A stretch of DNA of 64,000 nucleotides, from positions 17,462-81,461 of the forward strand of contig NZ_JAIWNC010000050.1 of NCBI RefSeq assembly GCF_020216025.1. Reading direction: 5' to 3'. This DNA is from Jidongwangia harbinensis. GTDB taxonomy: Bacteria; Actinomycetota; Actinomycetes; Mycobacteriales; Micromonosporaceae. How positions within the stretch are numbered: the first letter of the stretch is position 1; each line of letters opens with the position of its first letter. The translations under genes were made by a program, and so were the position numbers. Positions 52,409 through 60,838 of the stretch are shown here, piece by piece. Under the pieces are notes generated by a model that ran no database searches, had not been told where the DNA came from, and saw only the letters and a program-made list of their open reading frames with translations.

Positions 52409-52838
52409 TTCGCATCATCACCAGAGCGTCGGTGTTACTGGGTTGGTAGTAGCCGCGGCGGATGCCGACCGGCTCGAAGTCGTAGGTGGCGTACAGCCGC
52501 TGCGCCGCGGTGTTGTCCACCGCGACCTCCAGCAGCACCTGGGTGACGTGGCGCCGGGCGGCCTCGGCGAGCAGCGCCTCCAGCAGGCTGCGCCCGACGC
52601 CGTGGCGCTGGGCGTCCCGGCGGACCGCGATGTTCTGCACCCAGGCCTCGTCGCGGTGCACCACGGACAAGCCGGCGTAACCGGCCACCCGCTCGTCGTC
52701 CAGCGCCACCAGGTAGTGGTGCCGTTGGGCCAGCTCGTTCCAGAACATCGCCGCGGACCACTTCTCCACGCCGAACAGGTCCTCCTCGATCGGCAGCACC
52801 TCGGCGATGTGCCACCAGCGGAAGCGTTCCAGCCGCAT
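52401..52838 (-). CDS. rimI: Ribosomal protein S18-alanine N-acetyltransferase RimI
   Basis: 145-aa GNAT acetyltransferase. The RWWHIAEVLPIEEDLFG start fits the RimI group; the acetyl-CoA loop is RRDAQRHGVGRSLL (Q/RxxGxG/A), and the tail has RLYATYDFEPVGIRRGYY. ATG 52838 overlaps the tsaB stop by one base (TGATG); GTG 52841 is also possible. It lies between tsaB and tsaD, the standard actinobacterial order. Confidence 0.92.
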   Translation of the reverse strand: MRLERFRWWHIAEVLPIEEDLFGVEKWSAAMFWNELAQRHHYLVALDDERVAGYAGLSVVHRDEAWVQNIAVRRDAQRHGVGRSLLEALLAEAARRHVTQVLLEVAVDNTAAQRLYATYDFEPVGIRRGYYQPSNTDALVMMRSA

Positions 52839-53494
52839 CACTGCAGGACGTGTTTGCGGGCGGACGACGCGACGGCGTCCGGGCGGCGCAGGTAGAGCGG
52901 GGTCAGGCGTTCGCTGTCGGCCTTGGCGCGGATCCGGTCGGCGGCCAGGGCCACCAGCGCGGCGCCCGGCGGATACCGCAGCGCCTCGTCCACCGGCAGG
53001 CCGAAGACCTCGCTGTACTGCACCGCGCCCTCGCCCACCGCGCGGTCGGCGTCGACCGGGACGTCCGCCGGTTTCGCCACGTCCGGCTCGCCGAGGCGTA
53101 CCCCGTCGGCGTAGGTGGCGAAGTAGACCTCGCGCCGCCGGGCGTCCGTGGCCACCAGCACCCGGCCCGGCCCGGCGGCCCGGCCGAGCGCGTCCAGCGA
53201 GCAGACGCCGTAGGTCGGGATGCCCAGCGCCTGGCCCAGGCTGGCCGCGGTGACCAGGCCGACCCGCAGGCCGGTGAACGGTCCCGGCCCGAGTCCCGCG
53301 ACGATCGCGCCGAGGTCGCGCGGGCGCAGACCGGCCTCGGCGAGCGTCGCCTCGATCTGCGGGGCGAGCAGCTCACCGTGCGCGCGGGCGTCGACCGTGC
53401 GGCGTTCCGCCAGCCCGGTCAGGCCGTCGTCGGTGACCTGGGCGATCGCCGCCGTGGAGGCGGGCGTCGCGGTGTCGAGAGCGAGTACGAACAC
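52838..53494 (-). CDS. tsaB: tRNA t6A synthesis protein TsaB
   Basis: 218 aa; an inactive TsaD-like ASKHA protein that scaffolds the t6A complex. VLALDTATPASTAAI, HGELLAPQIEATLAEAGL and GLGPGPFTGLRVGLVTA are the family blocks. GTG 53494 follows a TAGGCT box by 7 nt, so an internal leaderless promoter is possible in the 31-bp gap behind ung, the only gap in this part of the operon. Confidence 0.93.
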   Translation of the reverse strand: MFVLALDTATPASTAAIAQVTDDGLTGLAERRTVDARAHGELLAPQIEATLAEAGLRPRDLGAIVAGLGPGPFTGLRVGLVTAASLGQALGIPTYGVCSLDALGRAAGPGRVLVATDARRREVYFATYADGVRLGEPDVAKPADVPVDADRAVGEGAVQYSEVFGLPVDEALRYPPGAALVALAADRIRAKADSERLTPLYLRRPDAVASSARKHVLQ

Positions 53495-53525
53495 GTCCTG
53501 GAGCCTATCCCCCGCCGCCGCCCGG

Positions 53526-54203
53526 TCAGGCGCGCGGATCCCAGTCGACCGGCGGGCGGCCCGCGTCGGCCAGCGCCTTGTTCGCCGCGCTGAACGGCCG
53601 GGCGCCGCGGAAACCCTTGGTGTTCAACGGGCTCGGATGGCCGGACTCCAGCACCGCGTGCACCGGATTGGTGACCAGCGCCGCCTTCTTCCGGGCGTAG
53701 GAGCCCCAGAGCAGGAAGACCACCCGTTCCGGGCGCGCGTTCAGCGCCCTGATCGTCGCGTCGGTGAACGCCTCCCAGCCCCGGCCGGCGTGCGAGGCCG
53801 CGGCGGCCGCGCGCACCGTCAGCACCGCGTTGAGCAGCAGCACGCCCTGCCGGGCCCAGCCGGTCAGGTCGCCGGACGGCGGCGGCGCCACGCCCACGTC
53901 CTCGGCCAGCTCCTTGAACACGTTGCGCAACGACGGCGGGATCCGTACCCCGTCCCGGACGCTGAAGCTCAGCCCGTGCGCCTGCCCCGCACCGTGGTAC
54001 GGGTCCTGCCCCAGGATCAGCACCCGGGTGTCCGCCGGCGGGCACAGCCGGTACGCCGCGAACAGGTCCTCCACCGGCGGATAGACCGTGTGCGCGGCGT
54101 ACTCCGCGGCGACGAACTCCCCCAGCGCCGCGGTCCGGTCCGGGTCCAGGAACGGGGCCAGCTCGGCGCGCCACGGCGCCGGCAGCAGCTCGGTCAGGTT
54201 CAC
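53526..54203 (-). CDS. ung: Uracil-DNA glycosylase (family 1)
   Basis: 225 aa. Catalytic loop LILGQDPYHGAGQAHGLSFS with the active Asp, VLLLNAVLTVRAAAAASH, VVFLLWGSYARKK and the Leu loop GHPSPLN, all family-1 UDG motifs. Removes uracil from DNA. GTG 54203 overlaps tsaE by GTGA. Its position between tsaE and tsaB is unusual; elsewhere in actinobacteria these two are generally adjacent as far as I recall. Confidence 0.95.
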   Translation of the reverse strand: MNLTELLPAPWRAELAPFLDPDRTAALGEFVAAEYAAHTVYPPVEDLFAAYRLCPPADTRVLILGQDPYHGAGQAHGLSFSVRDGVRIPPSLRNVFKELAEDVGVAPPPSGDLTGWARQGVLLLNAVLTVRAAAAASHAGRGWEAFTDATIRALNARPERVVFLLWGSYARKKAALVTNPVHAVLESGHPSPLNTKGFRGARPFSAANKALADAGRPPVDWDPRA

Positions 54204-54664
54204 AGCGCCGCCAGCCGGCCGGCCCAGTCGCCGCCCCGCGGCACCAGGTCGATCACCCGGGTGTCGTCGTCCTCCCGGTCGATCCGGACCTGCAGGTATT
54301 CCTCGTTGAGCTGCTCCACCAGGCCCTCGCCCCACTCCACCACGGTGACCGCCGCGTCGGCCGAGGCGTCCAGGTCCAGGTCGTCGATCTCGGCCCGCGG
54401 GTCGGGGCGGTCGCCCAGCCGGTACGCGTCCGCGTGCACCAGCGGCACCGGCCCGGCGTGCACCCGGGCGATCACGAACGTGGGTGAGGTGACGTCGCCG
54501 CGCACCCCCAGCCCGGCCCCGATGCCCTGCACGAGGGCGGTCTTGCCGGCCCCGAGCGGCCCGGTGAGCAGCACCAGGTCGCCGGGGCGCAGCACGGTGG
54601 CGAGGCGGCGGCCGAACGCGCGGGTGTCGTCCACGGTGGCCAGCCGGATGCCGGTGGTGATCAC
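54200..54664 (-). CDS. tsaE: tRNA t6A synthesis ATPase TsaE
   Basis: 154 aa: P-loop LTGPLGAGKTALVQGIG, TSPTFVIARVHAG, LVHADAYRLGD and VVEWGEGL, the compact TsaE ATPase that resets the TsaB-TsaD complex. GTG 54664 overlaps the hydrolase stop (GTGA), and its own stop overlaps the ung start. Confidence 0.95.
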   Translation of the reverse strand: MITTGIRLATVDDTRAFGRRLATVLRPGDLVLLTGPLGAGKTALVQGIGAGLGVRGDVTSPTFVIARVHAGPVPLVHADAYRLGDRPDPRAEIDDLDLDASADAAVTVVEWGEGLVEQLNEEYLQVRIDREDDDTRVIDLVPRGGDWAGRLAAL

Positions 54665-55752
54665 GAATTGTTCTCCATGCTCAGCTTGTCCACGAAGGAG
54701 AGTAGTGCCTCGTTGACGTCGTCCGCCTTCTCCAGCATGACGACGTGGCCGCTGTTGTCGATCTTGACCAGCTGAGCCTCCGGCAGGTGACGCAGGATCT
54801 CCTCGGAGTGGGTCACCGGAGTCAGATAGTCCTTGGTGCCGACCAGCACCAGCACGGGCACCCCGGCGAGCGCGGACAACGCCGGGAAGCGGTTGTGCGA
54901 ATACAGCGTGTGCAGGTATTTGGTCAGGGTCTCGGCCGACGTCTTGGAGTTCATCTGCTCCACGAACGTGACCAACGACGGGCTCGGGCGGGAGTCGCCG
55001 AAACCGTACCGGCGGGTGAGCAGCCAGGCCAGGTCGGCGGAGGCGATCCGGGCCCGGTCGATGACGTTGCCGCCGATCCGGGTGGCGCCGGTCCACACCG
55101 GGAAGAACGGCGCGCTGGCCCGGGCCACCAGCGTCGGCACACCCAGTTTGGTCTTGTCGATGAGGCCGGCCGAGGTGGAGATCAGCACGACGCCGGTGAC
55201 CCGGCGGCCGAACCACTCCGGGTACTGCTCGGCGAACGCCATGATGGTCATGCCGCCCATCGAGTGCCCGACCAGGATGATCGGCCCGTCCGGCACGGTC
55301 GCGTCGAGGATCGCGGCGAGCGACTTGCCGAGCGCGGCGATGTCGTAGTTGCCGGACCGCAGCCGGCTGGACCGGCCGTGCCCCGGCTGGTCGTAGAAGA
55401 CCAGGCGGTTGCGCCCGTGCCGGCTCATCGCCTGGCGCTGGAAGTAGAAGGTGCCCATGTCCAGGGCGAAGCCGTGCACGAAGACCACGGTGGGCCGGCC
55501 GGCCGCGGTGCCCGGCTCGACGATCTCCACGTGCAGGTCGGTGCCGTCCGCGGCGGTGACGGTCAGCTCCGAGTCGAACGGCTGCTCGCCGAACTCCTCG
55601 TCCCGGTACGGGTCGCCCGGGGCGTTCAGCGACTTGCGCACCAGCGCCCGCTCGACCGCGAACGCGGTGGCCAGCCCCGCCGCGGCCACCCCGACGACCG
55701 CCCCCACGAGCCCGACCCGCTTGGCGCGCCGGCTCGACCTCGCCGTACTCAT
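54661..55752 (-). CDS. Alpha/beta hydrolase with N-terminal membrane anchor
   Basis: 363 aa. The Arg-rich start and hydrophobic stretch VGLVGAVVGVAAAGLATAFA suggest a membrane anchor or signal. The hydrolase fold has HGFALDMGTFYFQ (oxyanion), the nucleophile elbow LVGHSMGGM, a late Asp (VGTKDYLTP) and His (NSGHVVMLE). The same gene lies between alr and tsaE in other actinomycetes as I recall; its substrate is unknown. ATG 55752 overlaps the alr stop (ATGA). Confidence 0.9.
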   Translation of the reverse strand: MSTARSSRRAKRVGLVGAVVGVAAAGLATAFAVERALVRKSLNAPGDPYRDEEFGEQPFDSELTVTAADGTDLHVEIVEPGTAAGRPTVVFVHGFALDMGTFYFQRQAMSRHGRNRLVFYDQPGHGRSSRLRSGNYDIAALGKSLAAILDATVPDGPIILVGHSMGGMTIMAFAEQYPEWFGRRVTGVVLISTSAGLIDKTKLGVPTLVARASAPFFPVWTGATRIGGNVIDRARIASADLAWLLTRRYGFGDSRPSPSLVTFVEQMNSKTSAETLTKYLHTLYSHNRFPALSALAGVPVLVLVGTKDYLTPVTHSEEILRHLPEAQLVKIDNSGHVVMLEKADDVNEALLSFVDKLSMENNS

Positions 55753-56885
55753 CCAGCCTCCCCGTCCCCGGCACCGCGCCCGGCAGAGCCGTCGTAGACG
55801 CGCGGCACGCGGCTGCCTCCGAACCTCGTCACGATCTCGTAGTTGATCGTCCCGATCGCCGCGGCCCAGTCGTCGGCGGTCGGCCGCTCCGCGCCGAACA
55901 GCGTGGCCACGTCGCCGGGCGTCACCGGGTCGTCCCCGCAGTCCAGCACGACCTGGTCCATGCACACCCGCCCGGCGATGGTACGGACCGCGCCGCCCAC
56001 CTCGACCGGCCCCACGTTGGAGGCGTGCCGGGGCACCCCGTCGCCGTAGCCCAGCGGGATCAGCGCCAGCGTCGTCTCCCGGTCGGTGTGGTACGCGTGC
56101 CCGTACGACACGCCCTGGCCGGCCGGGACCCGCTTGGTCTGCGCGACCCGGGCGCGGGCGGTCATGGCCGGCCGGAGACCGAACCGGCGCCCCTCGATCG
56201 GCGACAGGCCGTAGATCGCGATGCCGGTGCGGACCAGGTCGAAGTGGGCGTCCGGCCGGGACAGCGTGGCCGCCGAGTTGGCGATGTGCCGGTACCGCGG
56301 GCGGATGTCGTGTCGCTCGGCCACCGCCAGACCGTCGGCGAACGCGGCCAGCTGCCGGTCGGTGATCTCGGCGCCGGGATCGTCCGCGGACACGAAGTGG
56401 CTCCAGATGCCCACCACCTCGACGTCGCCGTCGGCCCGCGCCTTCGCCGCCGCGTCCAGCAGGGCCGGCCACTCGTCCGCGGTGGCCCCGCCGCGCGCCA
56501 GGCCGGTGTCCAGCTTGAGGTGCGCCCGCGCCGGGCGCTGCGCGGACCGGGCCGCCTCCACCAGCTCGCCGAGCTGCGCCACGCCGCCCGCGCTCAGGTC
56601 GACCCCGGCGGCGACGCCGTCCCGCAGCGGCACCCCGGGTGCGTGCAGCCAGGCCAGCACCGGCGCGGTGATGCCCTGCGCGCGCAGCGCCAGCGCCTCG
56701 GTCAGCGTCGCGACGCCGAGCCAGGTGGCGCCGCCGGCCAGCGCGGCCCGGGCCGACGGCAGCATGCCGTGGCCGTACCCGTCGGCCTTCACCACGGCCA
56801 TCACCTCGGCACGCGTGGACGCGCGCAGCATCGCCACGTTGTCCCGGATGGCGTCCAGATCGATCCGGACCTCGGCCTGCCACAT
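55749..56885 (-). CDS. alr: Alanine racemase
   Basis: 378 aa; supplies D-alanine for peptidoglycan. PLP-lysine motif VMAVVKADGYGHG at about residues 30-42; the second catalytic base is in the Tyr of YGHAYHTD-type loop (VSYGHAYHTDRETTLALIP), and VCMDQVVLDCG is conserved. ATG 56885 lies 6 nt after TAGGCT (56892-56897), so the gene may have its own leaderless promoter besides being read from acpS-nnr. Confidence 0.95.
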   Translation of the reverse strand: MWQAEVRIDLDAIRDNVAMLRASTRAEVMAVVKADGYGHGMLPSARAALAGGATWLGVATLTEALALRAQGITAPVLAWLHAPGVPLRDGVAAGVDLSAGGVAQLGELVEAARSAQRPARAHLKLDTGLARGGATADEWPALLDAAAKARADGDVEVVGIWSHFVSADDPGAEITDRQLAAFADGLAVAERHDIRPRYRHIANSAATLSRPDAHFDLVRTGIAIYGLSPIEGRRFGLRPAMTARARVAQTKRVPAGQGVSYGHAYHTDRETTLALIPLGYGDGVPRHASNVGPVEVGGAVRTIAGRVCMDQVVLDCGDDPVTPGDVATLFGAERPTADDWAAAIGTINYEIVTRFGGSRVPRVYDGSAGRGAGDGEAG

Positions 56886-56934
56886 GGGTCCAGCCTACGG
56901 GCGGGTACGACACTTCCGGGCACCCCGCCGGGGC

Positions 56935-58386
56935 CTAGCCGAGCAGTCCGGCCAGCACCGTGCGCAGCGCCGCCGCCACGTCCGCCGAGGTCACCGGCCC
57001 GCCCTCGGCCGCGCGCCGGCCGGCCAGGCCGTGCACGTACGCGGCGGCCACCGCGGCGCGCTCGGGCGGCAGCCCGCCCGCCAGCAACGACCCGAGCAGC
57101 CCGGCGAGCACGTCGCCACTGCCCGCGGTGGCCAGCGCAGCACTGCCGGTCGGGTTGACCCAGGCCTCCCCGGCCGGCGTCGCGACGACCGTGCGGTCAC
57201 CCTTGAGCAGGACCACCGCGTTGAGCCAGGCGGCCAGCCGGCAGGCCGCGTCCACCCGGTCCGCACCGGGCGCCTCGCCGGCCAGCCGGGTGAACTCGCC
57301 GTCGTGCGGCGTGATCACCAGCGGCGCGTCCCGCCGCAGGTCGTTCGCGTGCTGGCCGTCCACCAGCAGGGTGATCGCATCCGCGTCCAGCAGCACCGGC
57401 AACGACGTGGCCAGCACGCTGCGCAGTTCGGTGCGGGCGCCGGCGTCGGTGCCGATCCCGGAACCGCACACCCAGGCCTGCACCCGGCCCGCGTCGGCCA
57501 CCTTGGGCGCGACGACGACCGACGGATGGGCCCGTACCACCTCGGCATGGGCGCTGCCGGCGTACCGGACCATGCCGGCCGGCCCGGCCAGCGCGCCGGC
57601 CACCGACAACAGCGCGGCACCCGGGTACTGCGCCGAGCCGGTCGCCACGCCCACCACGCCACGGCTGTACTTGTCGGACGCCGGTCCGGGTTGCGGCCAC
57701 CAGCCGGCCACGTCGGGTGCGTCCGGCACCCGGACCGCGGGATCGGCGCGCAGGACCGGACCGAGCCCGATGTCGACCAGTTCGACGTGCCCGGTGCGCG
57801 CCGCGGCGGGACCCACCACATGCGCCGGCTTCAGGCACCCGAAGGTGACCGTGACGTCCGCGTCCACCGCGTCGCCCGGCACGTCACCGGTGTCCACCGC
57901 GACCCCGCTCGGCACGTCGACCGCCACCACCACGGCCCGCCGGCCGGCCCGCCCGCGCAGGTCGCCGAGCCGGGCCACCAGGTCGGCGGCGGGCGGGCGC
58001 AGTCCGCCGCTGGCACCGATCCCGACGATGCCGTCCAGCACCAGGTCGGCGCGCTCGGGCAGGTCGCGTACCGTCCGGCCGCCGGCACCGCGCAGTGCGG
58101 CCAGTGCCGCCAGGTGCACCCGCTCCGGGTTCAGCAGCAGGGCGCGGACCTGGGCGCCACGGGCGGCGAGCCGGGCGCCCGCGTACAGCGTGTCGCCCCC
58201 GTTGTCGCCGCTGCCGACCAGCAGCAGCACCGGGGCGCCGTACACCCCGCCGCTCTCCGCGAGCAGGAGCAGGCAGCGCCGCGCCAGGCCGGCCGCGGCC
58301 CGCTGCATCAGCGTGCCGTCCGGCAGCGTCGCCATCAGCGTCTGTTCCGCCGCGCGGACGACCGCCACCCGCCAGGCCTGCCGCAT
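56935..58386 (-). CDS. nnr: Bifunctional NAD(P)H-hydrate epimerase / ADP-dependent dehydratase
   Basis: 483 aa combining the YjeF-N epimerase (about 1-215; SGDNGGDTLYAGARLAARG) and the ribokinase-fold dehydratase (about 230-480; PLVITPHDGEFTRLAG, STGSGDVLAG-type block TAGSGDVLAGLLGSLLAGG). Repairs hydrated NAD(P)H. ATG 58386 has a GGAGG ribosome site and is 26 bp downstream of acpS. Fused form is usual in bacteria. Confidence 0.94.
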   Translation of the reverse strand: MRQAWRVAVVRAAEQTLMATLPDGTLMQRAAAGLARRCLLLLAESGGVYGAPVLLLVGSGDNGGDTLYAGARLAARGAQVRALLLNPERVHLAALAALRGAGGRTVRDLPERADLVLDGIVGIGASGGLRPPAADLVARLGDLRGRAGRRAVVVAVDVPSGVAVDTGDVPGDAVDADVTVTFGCLKPAHVVGPAAARTGHVELVDIGLGPVLRADPAVRVPDAPDVAGWWPQPGPASDKYSRGVVGVATGSAQYPGAALLSVAGALAGPAGMVRYAGSAHAEVVRAHPSVVVAPKVADAGRVQAWVCGSGIGTDAGARTELRSVLATSLPVLLDADAITLLVDGQHANDLRRDAPLVITPHDGEFTRLAGEAPGADRVDAACRLAAWLNAVVLLKGDRTVVATPAGEAWVNPTGSAALATAGSGDVLAGLLGSLLAGGLPPERAAVAAAYVHGLAGRRAAEGGPVTSADVAAALRTVLAGLLG

Positions 58387-58412
58387 CGGTTACCTCCGTG
58401 CCGTTTCCGGCG

Positions 58413-58781
58413 TCACGCCTCCGCGACCACCATCGCCGACGCGATGCCGCCGTCGTGGGACAGGGACAGGTGCCACCGGTTGATGCCCCGTTCGATGGCC
58501 GCTGCGGCGACCGTACCGGACACGGTCAGCCACGGCCGCCCGTCCGGATCCGCCACGATCTCGCAGTCGTGCCACCGCAGGCCGGCCGGCGCGCCCAGCG
58601 CCTTGGCCACCGCCTCCTTGGCGGCGAACCGCGCGGCCAGCGACTCGGCGGACCGCGGATTGCCGGAGCCGGTCAGCCGCTCACCGTCGGTGAACAACCG
58701 GTCCGCCAGCAGCGGCGTGCGCTCGAGGGCGCGGGCGAAGCGTTCCACCAGAACGACGTCGATGCCGACGGACACAATCAC
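58413..58781 (-). CDS. acpS: Holo-[acyl-carrier-protein] synthase
   Basis: 122 aa: IVSVGIDVVLVERFARALER with the metal-binding Asp, RFAAKEAVAKALG with the catalytic Glu-Lys, and LSLSHDGGIASAMVV. Transfers phosphopantetheine to acyl carrier proteins. GTG 58781 follows TAGGGT (58789-58794) by 7 nt without a ribosome site; this is probably the leaderless head of the acpS-nnr-alr-tsa operon. Confidence 0.94.
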   Translation of the reverse strand: MIVSVGIDVVLVERFARALERTPLLADRLFTDGERLTGSGNPRSAESLAARFAAKEAVAKALGAPAGLRWHDCEIVADPDGRPWLTVSGTVAAAAIERGINRWHLSLSHDGGIASAMVVAEA

Positions 58782-58972
58782 GGCGCCCACCCTAGACGAC
58801 CTGCCCCGAGGGGACTGGTTCTCGTCGGCGACGGGGGCCCGGGCCGGTGTGCAAGACCTGTGGACAACGTCCGGGTACGCCGGACGCACGCCGTCCACAG
58901 GGCCGGATCTCCGCCGGGGTGCGGCCCTAACGTCGACGGGGTCGTCCCCGCTCCCCATCCTGGAGGCCGCCG

Positions 58973-59260
58973 ATGCGACCCGATCTCGAAGTCGACACCG
59001 CCGCCGTGCGCCGGTGCGCCGCCGACGTGGCGGACACCGGGGCCCGGCTGGCCGCGGGCGCCGCCCGGGCACCGGCCGCGGTGGCCGTGCCGCGGTGGTC
59101 CGCGTCCGAGGCGGCCGGCACGCTGGCGGACGCCCTCGCCGAACGGCTCGTCGGGCTCGGGTCCGACGTCACCGGCACCGCGCGGCAGATGTCCGCGACC
59201 GCGGACGCCTACGAGGCGGCCGACGACCGGGCCGCCGCCCGGCTGGCGGCCCACCGGTGA
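58973..59260 (+). CDS. Small helical ESX/WXG100-like protein
   Basis: 95 aa, predicted as a helix-turn-helix hairpin: LEVDTAAVRRCAADVADTGA, then MSATADAYEAADDRAAARLA. The C-terminal Y-E-x-x-D element recalls the type VII secretion motif YxxxD/E, and PRWSAS sits at the turn where WXG would be. The DUF1023 hydrolase gene follows 10 bp later. Such pairs occur in actinobacteria; whether it is secreted is unknown, and no ESX machinery is in the window. Confidence 0.75.
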   Translation: MRPDLEVDTAAVRRCAADVADTGARLAAGAARAPAAVAVPRWSASEAAGTLADALAERLVGLGSDVTGTARQMSATADAYEAADDRAAARLAAHR

Positions 59261-59270
59261 GGCGCGGGCG

Positions 59271-60827
59271 ATGACTGCGGTGACCTACGCGCGGCTGCGG
59301 GCCGCCGATCCCGGGCGGTGGCGCGCCGCCGCGCTCGACTGGCGGCAGTGGGCGGCGGCGGCCGGGCGCTGGACGGCCGAACTCGCCGCGCACCTGGCCC
59401 GGGTGCAGGCCGTGTGGACCGGCGCCGCGGCGGCCTCCGCGGCGGCACGGATCCGGCGGCTGCGCTGCGCGCTGGACCGGCTCCGGCTGCTGTGCTGGGA
59501 GGCGGACCAGACGCTGAGCGAGTTCGCGGCCGTGCTGGTGCGGGCCCGGGCGTTGCTGGCACGCGCGACGGAGGCGGCGGCGCGGGCCGGCCAGGTGATC
59601 CGGGACGACGGTTCGCTGCCGCGGGCCGGCGCGGCCCAGGCAGCGGGTGATCTCGCCACCGTCCTGCGGCTGGCCGCGGCGGCGGACGCGGCCGCCACCC
59701 GCCGTCTCGCCGGCCTGGCGGAACTGGCCGCCGCGCCCGGCGGCACGGCCCCACCCGTTCCGCCGGCTCCGCTTCCCCCGCCCACCGCCGCCCCCGCCGA
59801 GGTACGCCGCTGGTGGGACGGCCTGTCCCCGGCCCAGCGGCACCACCTGGTGGCGACGGAGCCGGCCCGGATCGGCCCGCGCGACGGCATCCCGGCCGCC
59901 GATCGCGACCTGGCGAACCGGCTGCTGCTCGACCAGCACCGCGCCGGCCTGGACCGGGCCATGGCACACGCGACCGGCCGGGAACGCCGCCGCCTGGGCG
60001 GTCTCCGGGACGGACTGGACGACCTCGAGCGCCGCCTGGTGCAGGCCGAGGGCCCGCGTGGCTACCTGCTGGCGCTGACGTTCGACGGCGAGGGCGGGGC
60101 CGTCGTGGCGCTCGGCGATCCGGATCGGGCCGACCACGTCCTGACCCACGTGCCGGGCATGACCGCCGACCTGGCGTCGTACCGGCCGGAGCTGGCGCGC
60201 GCGGAGCGGGTGGCGGTCCGGGCGACCGAGCTGGCCCCGGCCGCGGGGACCAGCGCGGTGCTCTGGCTGGGCTACGACGCACCGGACTTCGTCGACGAGG
60301 CGGCCGGCCGGGGTCTCGCCGAGGCGGGCGCCGCCGGGCTGCGCGGGTTCCAGGACGGGCTGCGCGCCACCCACCACGGCGACGCCGGCCACCTGACCGT
60401 GCTCGGGCACAGCTACGGCTCGCTGGTGGTCGGCTCCGCCGCGACCGGCCCGGGCCTGCAGGCGGATGACGTGGTGTTCGTCGGCTCGCCGGGCGTCGGC
60501 GTGGACTCCGTCCGCGACCTCGCGGTGCCGCCGGACCGGGTGTGGGCCGGCACCGCACGCTCGGACGTCGTCCAGTACGCCGCGGTCTCGGCCCGCAGCC
60601 TGCTGGAGGACCTGGTCGTCTCGCGCGCCCTGCCGGTGGCCGGGCCGGTCCTCGCGTTCGGCCTGCCCGAGGACGACCTGTGGCACGGGCGCAACCCGGC
60701 CGACCCGGCGTTCGGCGCCCGGGTGTTCGGCTGCCAGCCCGGCGCCGGGCACACCGGCTACTGGGAACCGGGTGGCCCGGCGCTCGACGCGCTGGCCGGC
60801 ATCACCGTGCGGCGGGGCCCGTCATGA
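59271..60827 (+). CDS. DUF1023 alpha/beta hydrolase with long helical N-terminus
   Basis: 518 aa. The N-terminal about 170 residues are Ala/Arg-rich helices (WTAELAAHLARVQAVWTGAA), like the WXG-type or PPE-like heads of secreted substrates. The C-terminal part is a DUF1023 alpha/beta hydrolase: the nucleophile elbow VLGHSYGSLVVGSAA, and VFVGSPGVGVDSV with a late PGAGHTGYW His. ATG 59271 is 10 bp after the small ESX-like gene. No signal peptide. Possibly a type VII-exported lipase/esterase-like enzyme; inferred. Confidence 0.82.
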   Translation: MTAVTYARLRAADPGRWRAAALDWRQWAAAAGRWTAELAAHLARVQAVWTGAAAASAAARIRRLRCALDRLRLLCWEADQTLSEFAAVLVRARALLARATEAAARAGQVIRDDGSLPRAGAAQAAGDLATVLRLAAAADAAATRRLAGLAELAAAPGGTAPPVPPAPLPPPTAAPAEVRRWWDGLSPAQRHHLVATEPARIGPRDGIPAADRDLANRLLLDQHRAGLDRAMAHATGRERRRLGGLRDGLDDLERRLVQAEGPRGYLLALTFDGEGGAVVALGDPDRADHVLTHVPGMTADLASYRPELARAERVAVRATELAPAAGTSAVLWLGYDAPDFVDEAAGRGLAEAGAAGLRGFQDGLRATHHGDAGHLTVLGHSYGSLVVGSAATGPGLQADDVVFVGSPGVGVDSVRDLAVPPDRVWAGTARSDVVQYAAVSARSLLEDLVVSRALPVAGPVLAFGLPEDDLWHGRNPADPAFGARVFGCQPGAGHTGYWEPGGPALDALAGITVRRGPS

Positions 60828-60838
60828 CCGGCCCGGTG

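Noticed and set aside
49088..52546. 1152-codon plus-strand frame across the ABC exporter and tsaD
   Set aside because: Spans several validated minus-strand genes and encodes only His/Arg/Gly/Pro-rich sequence, typical of antisense GC-rich DNA.
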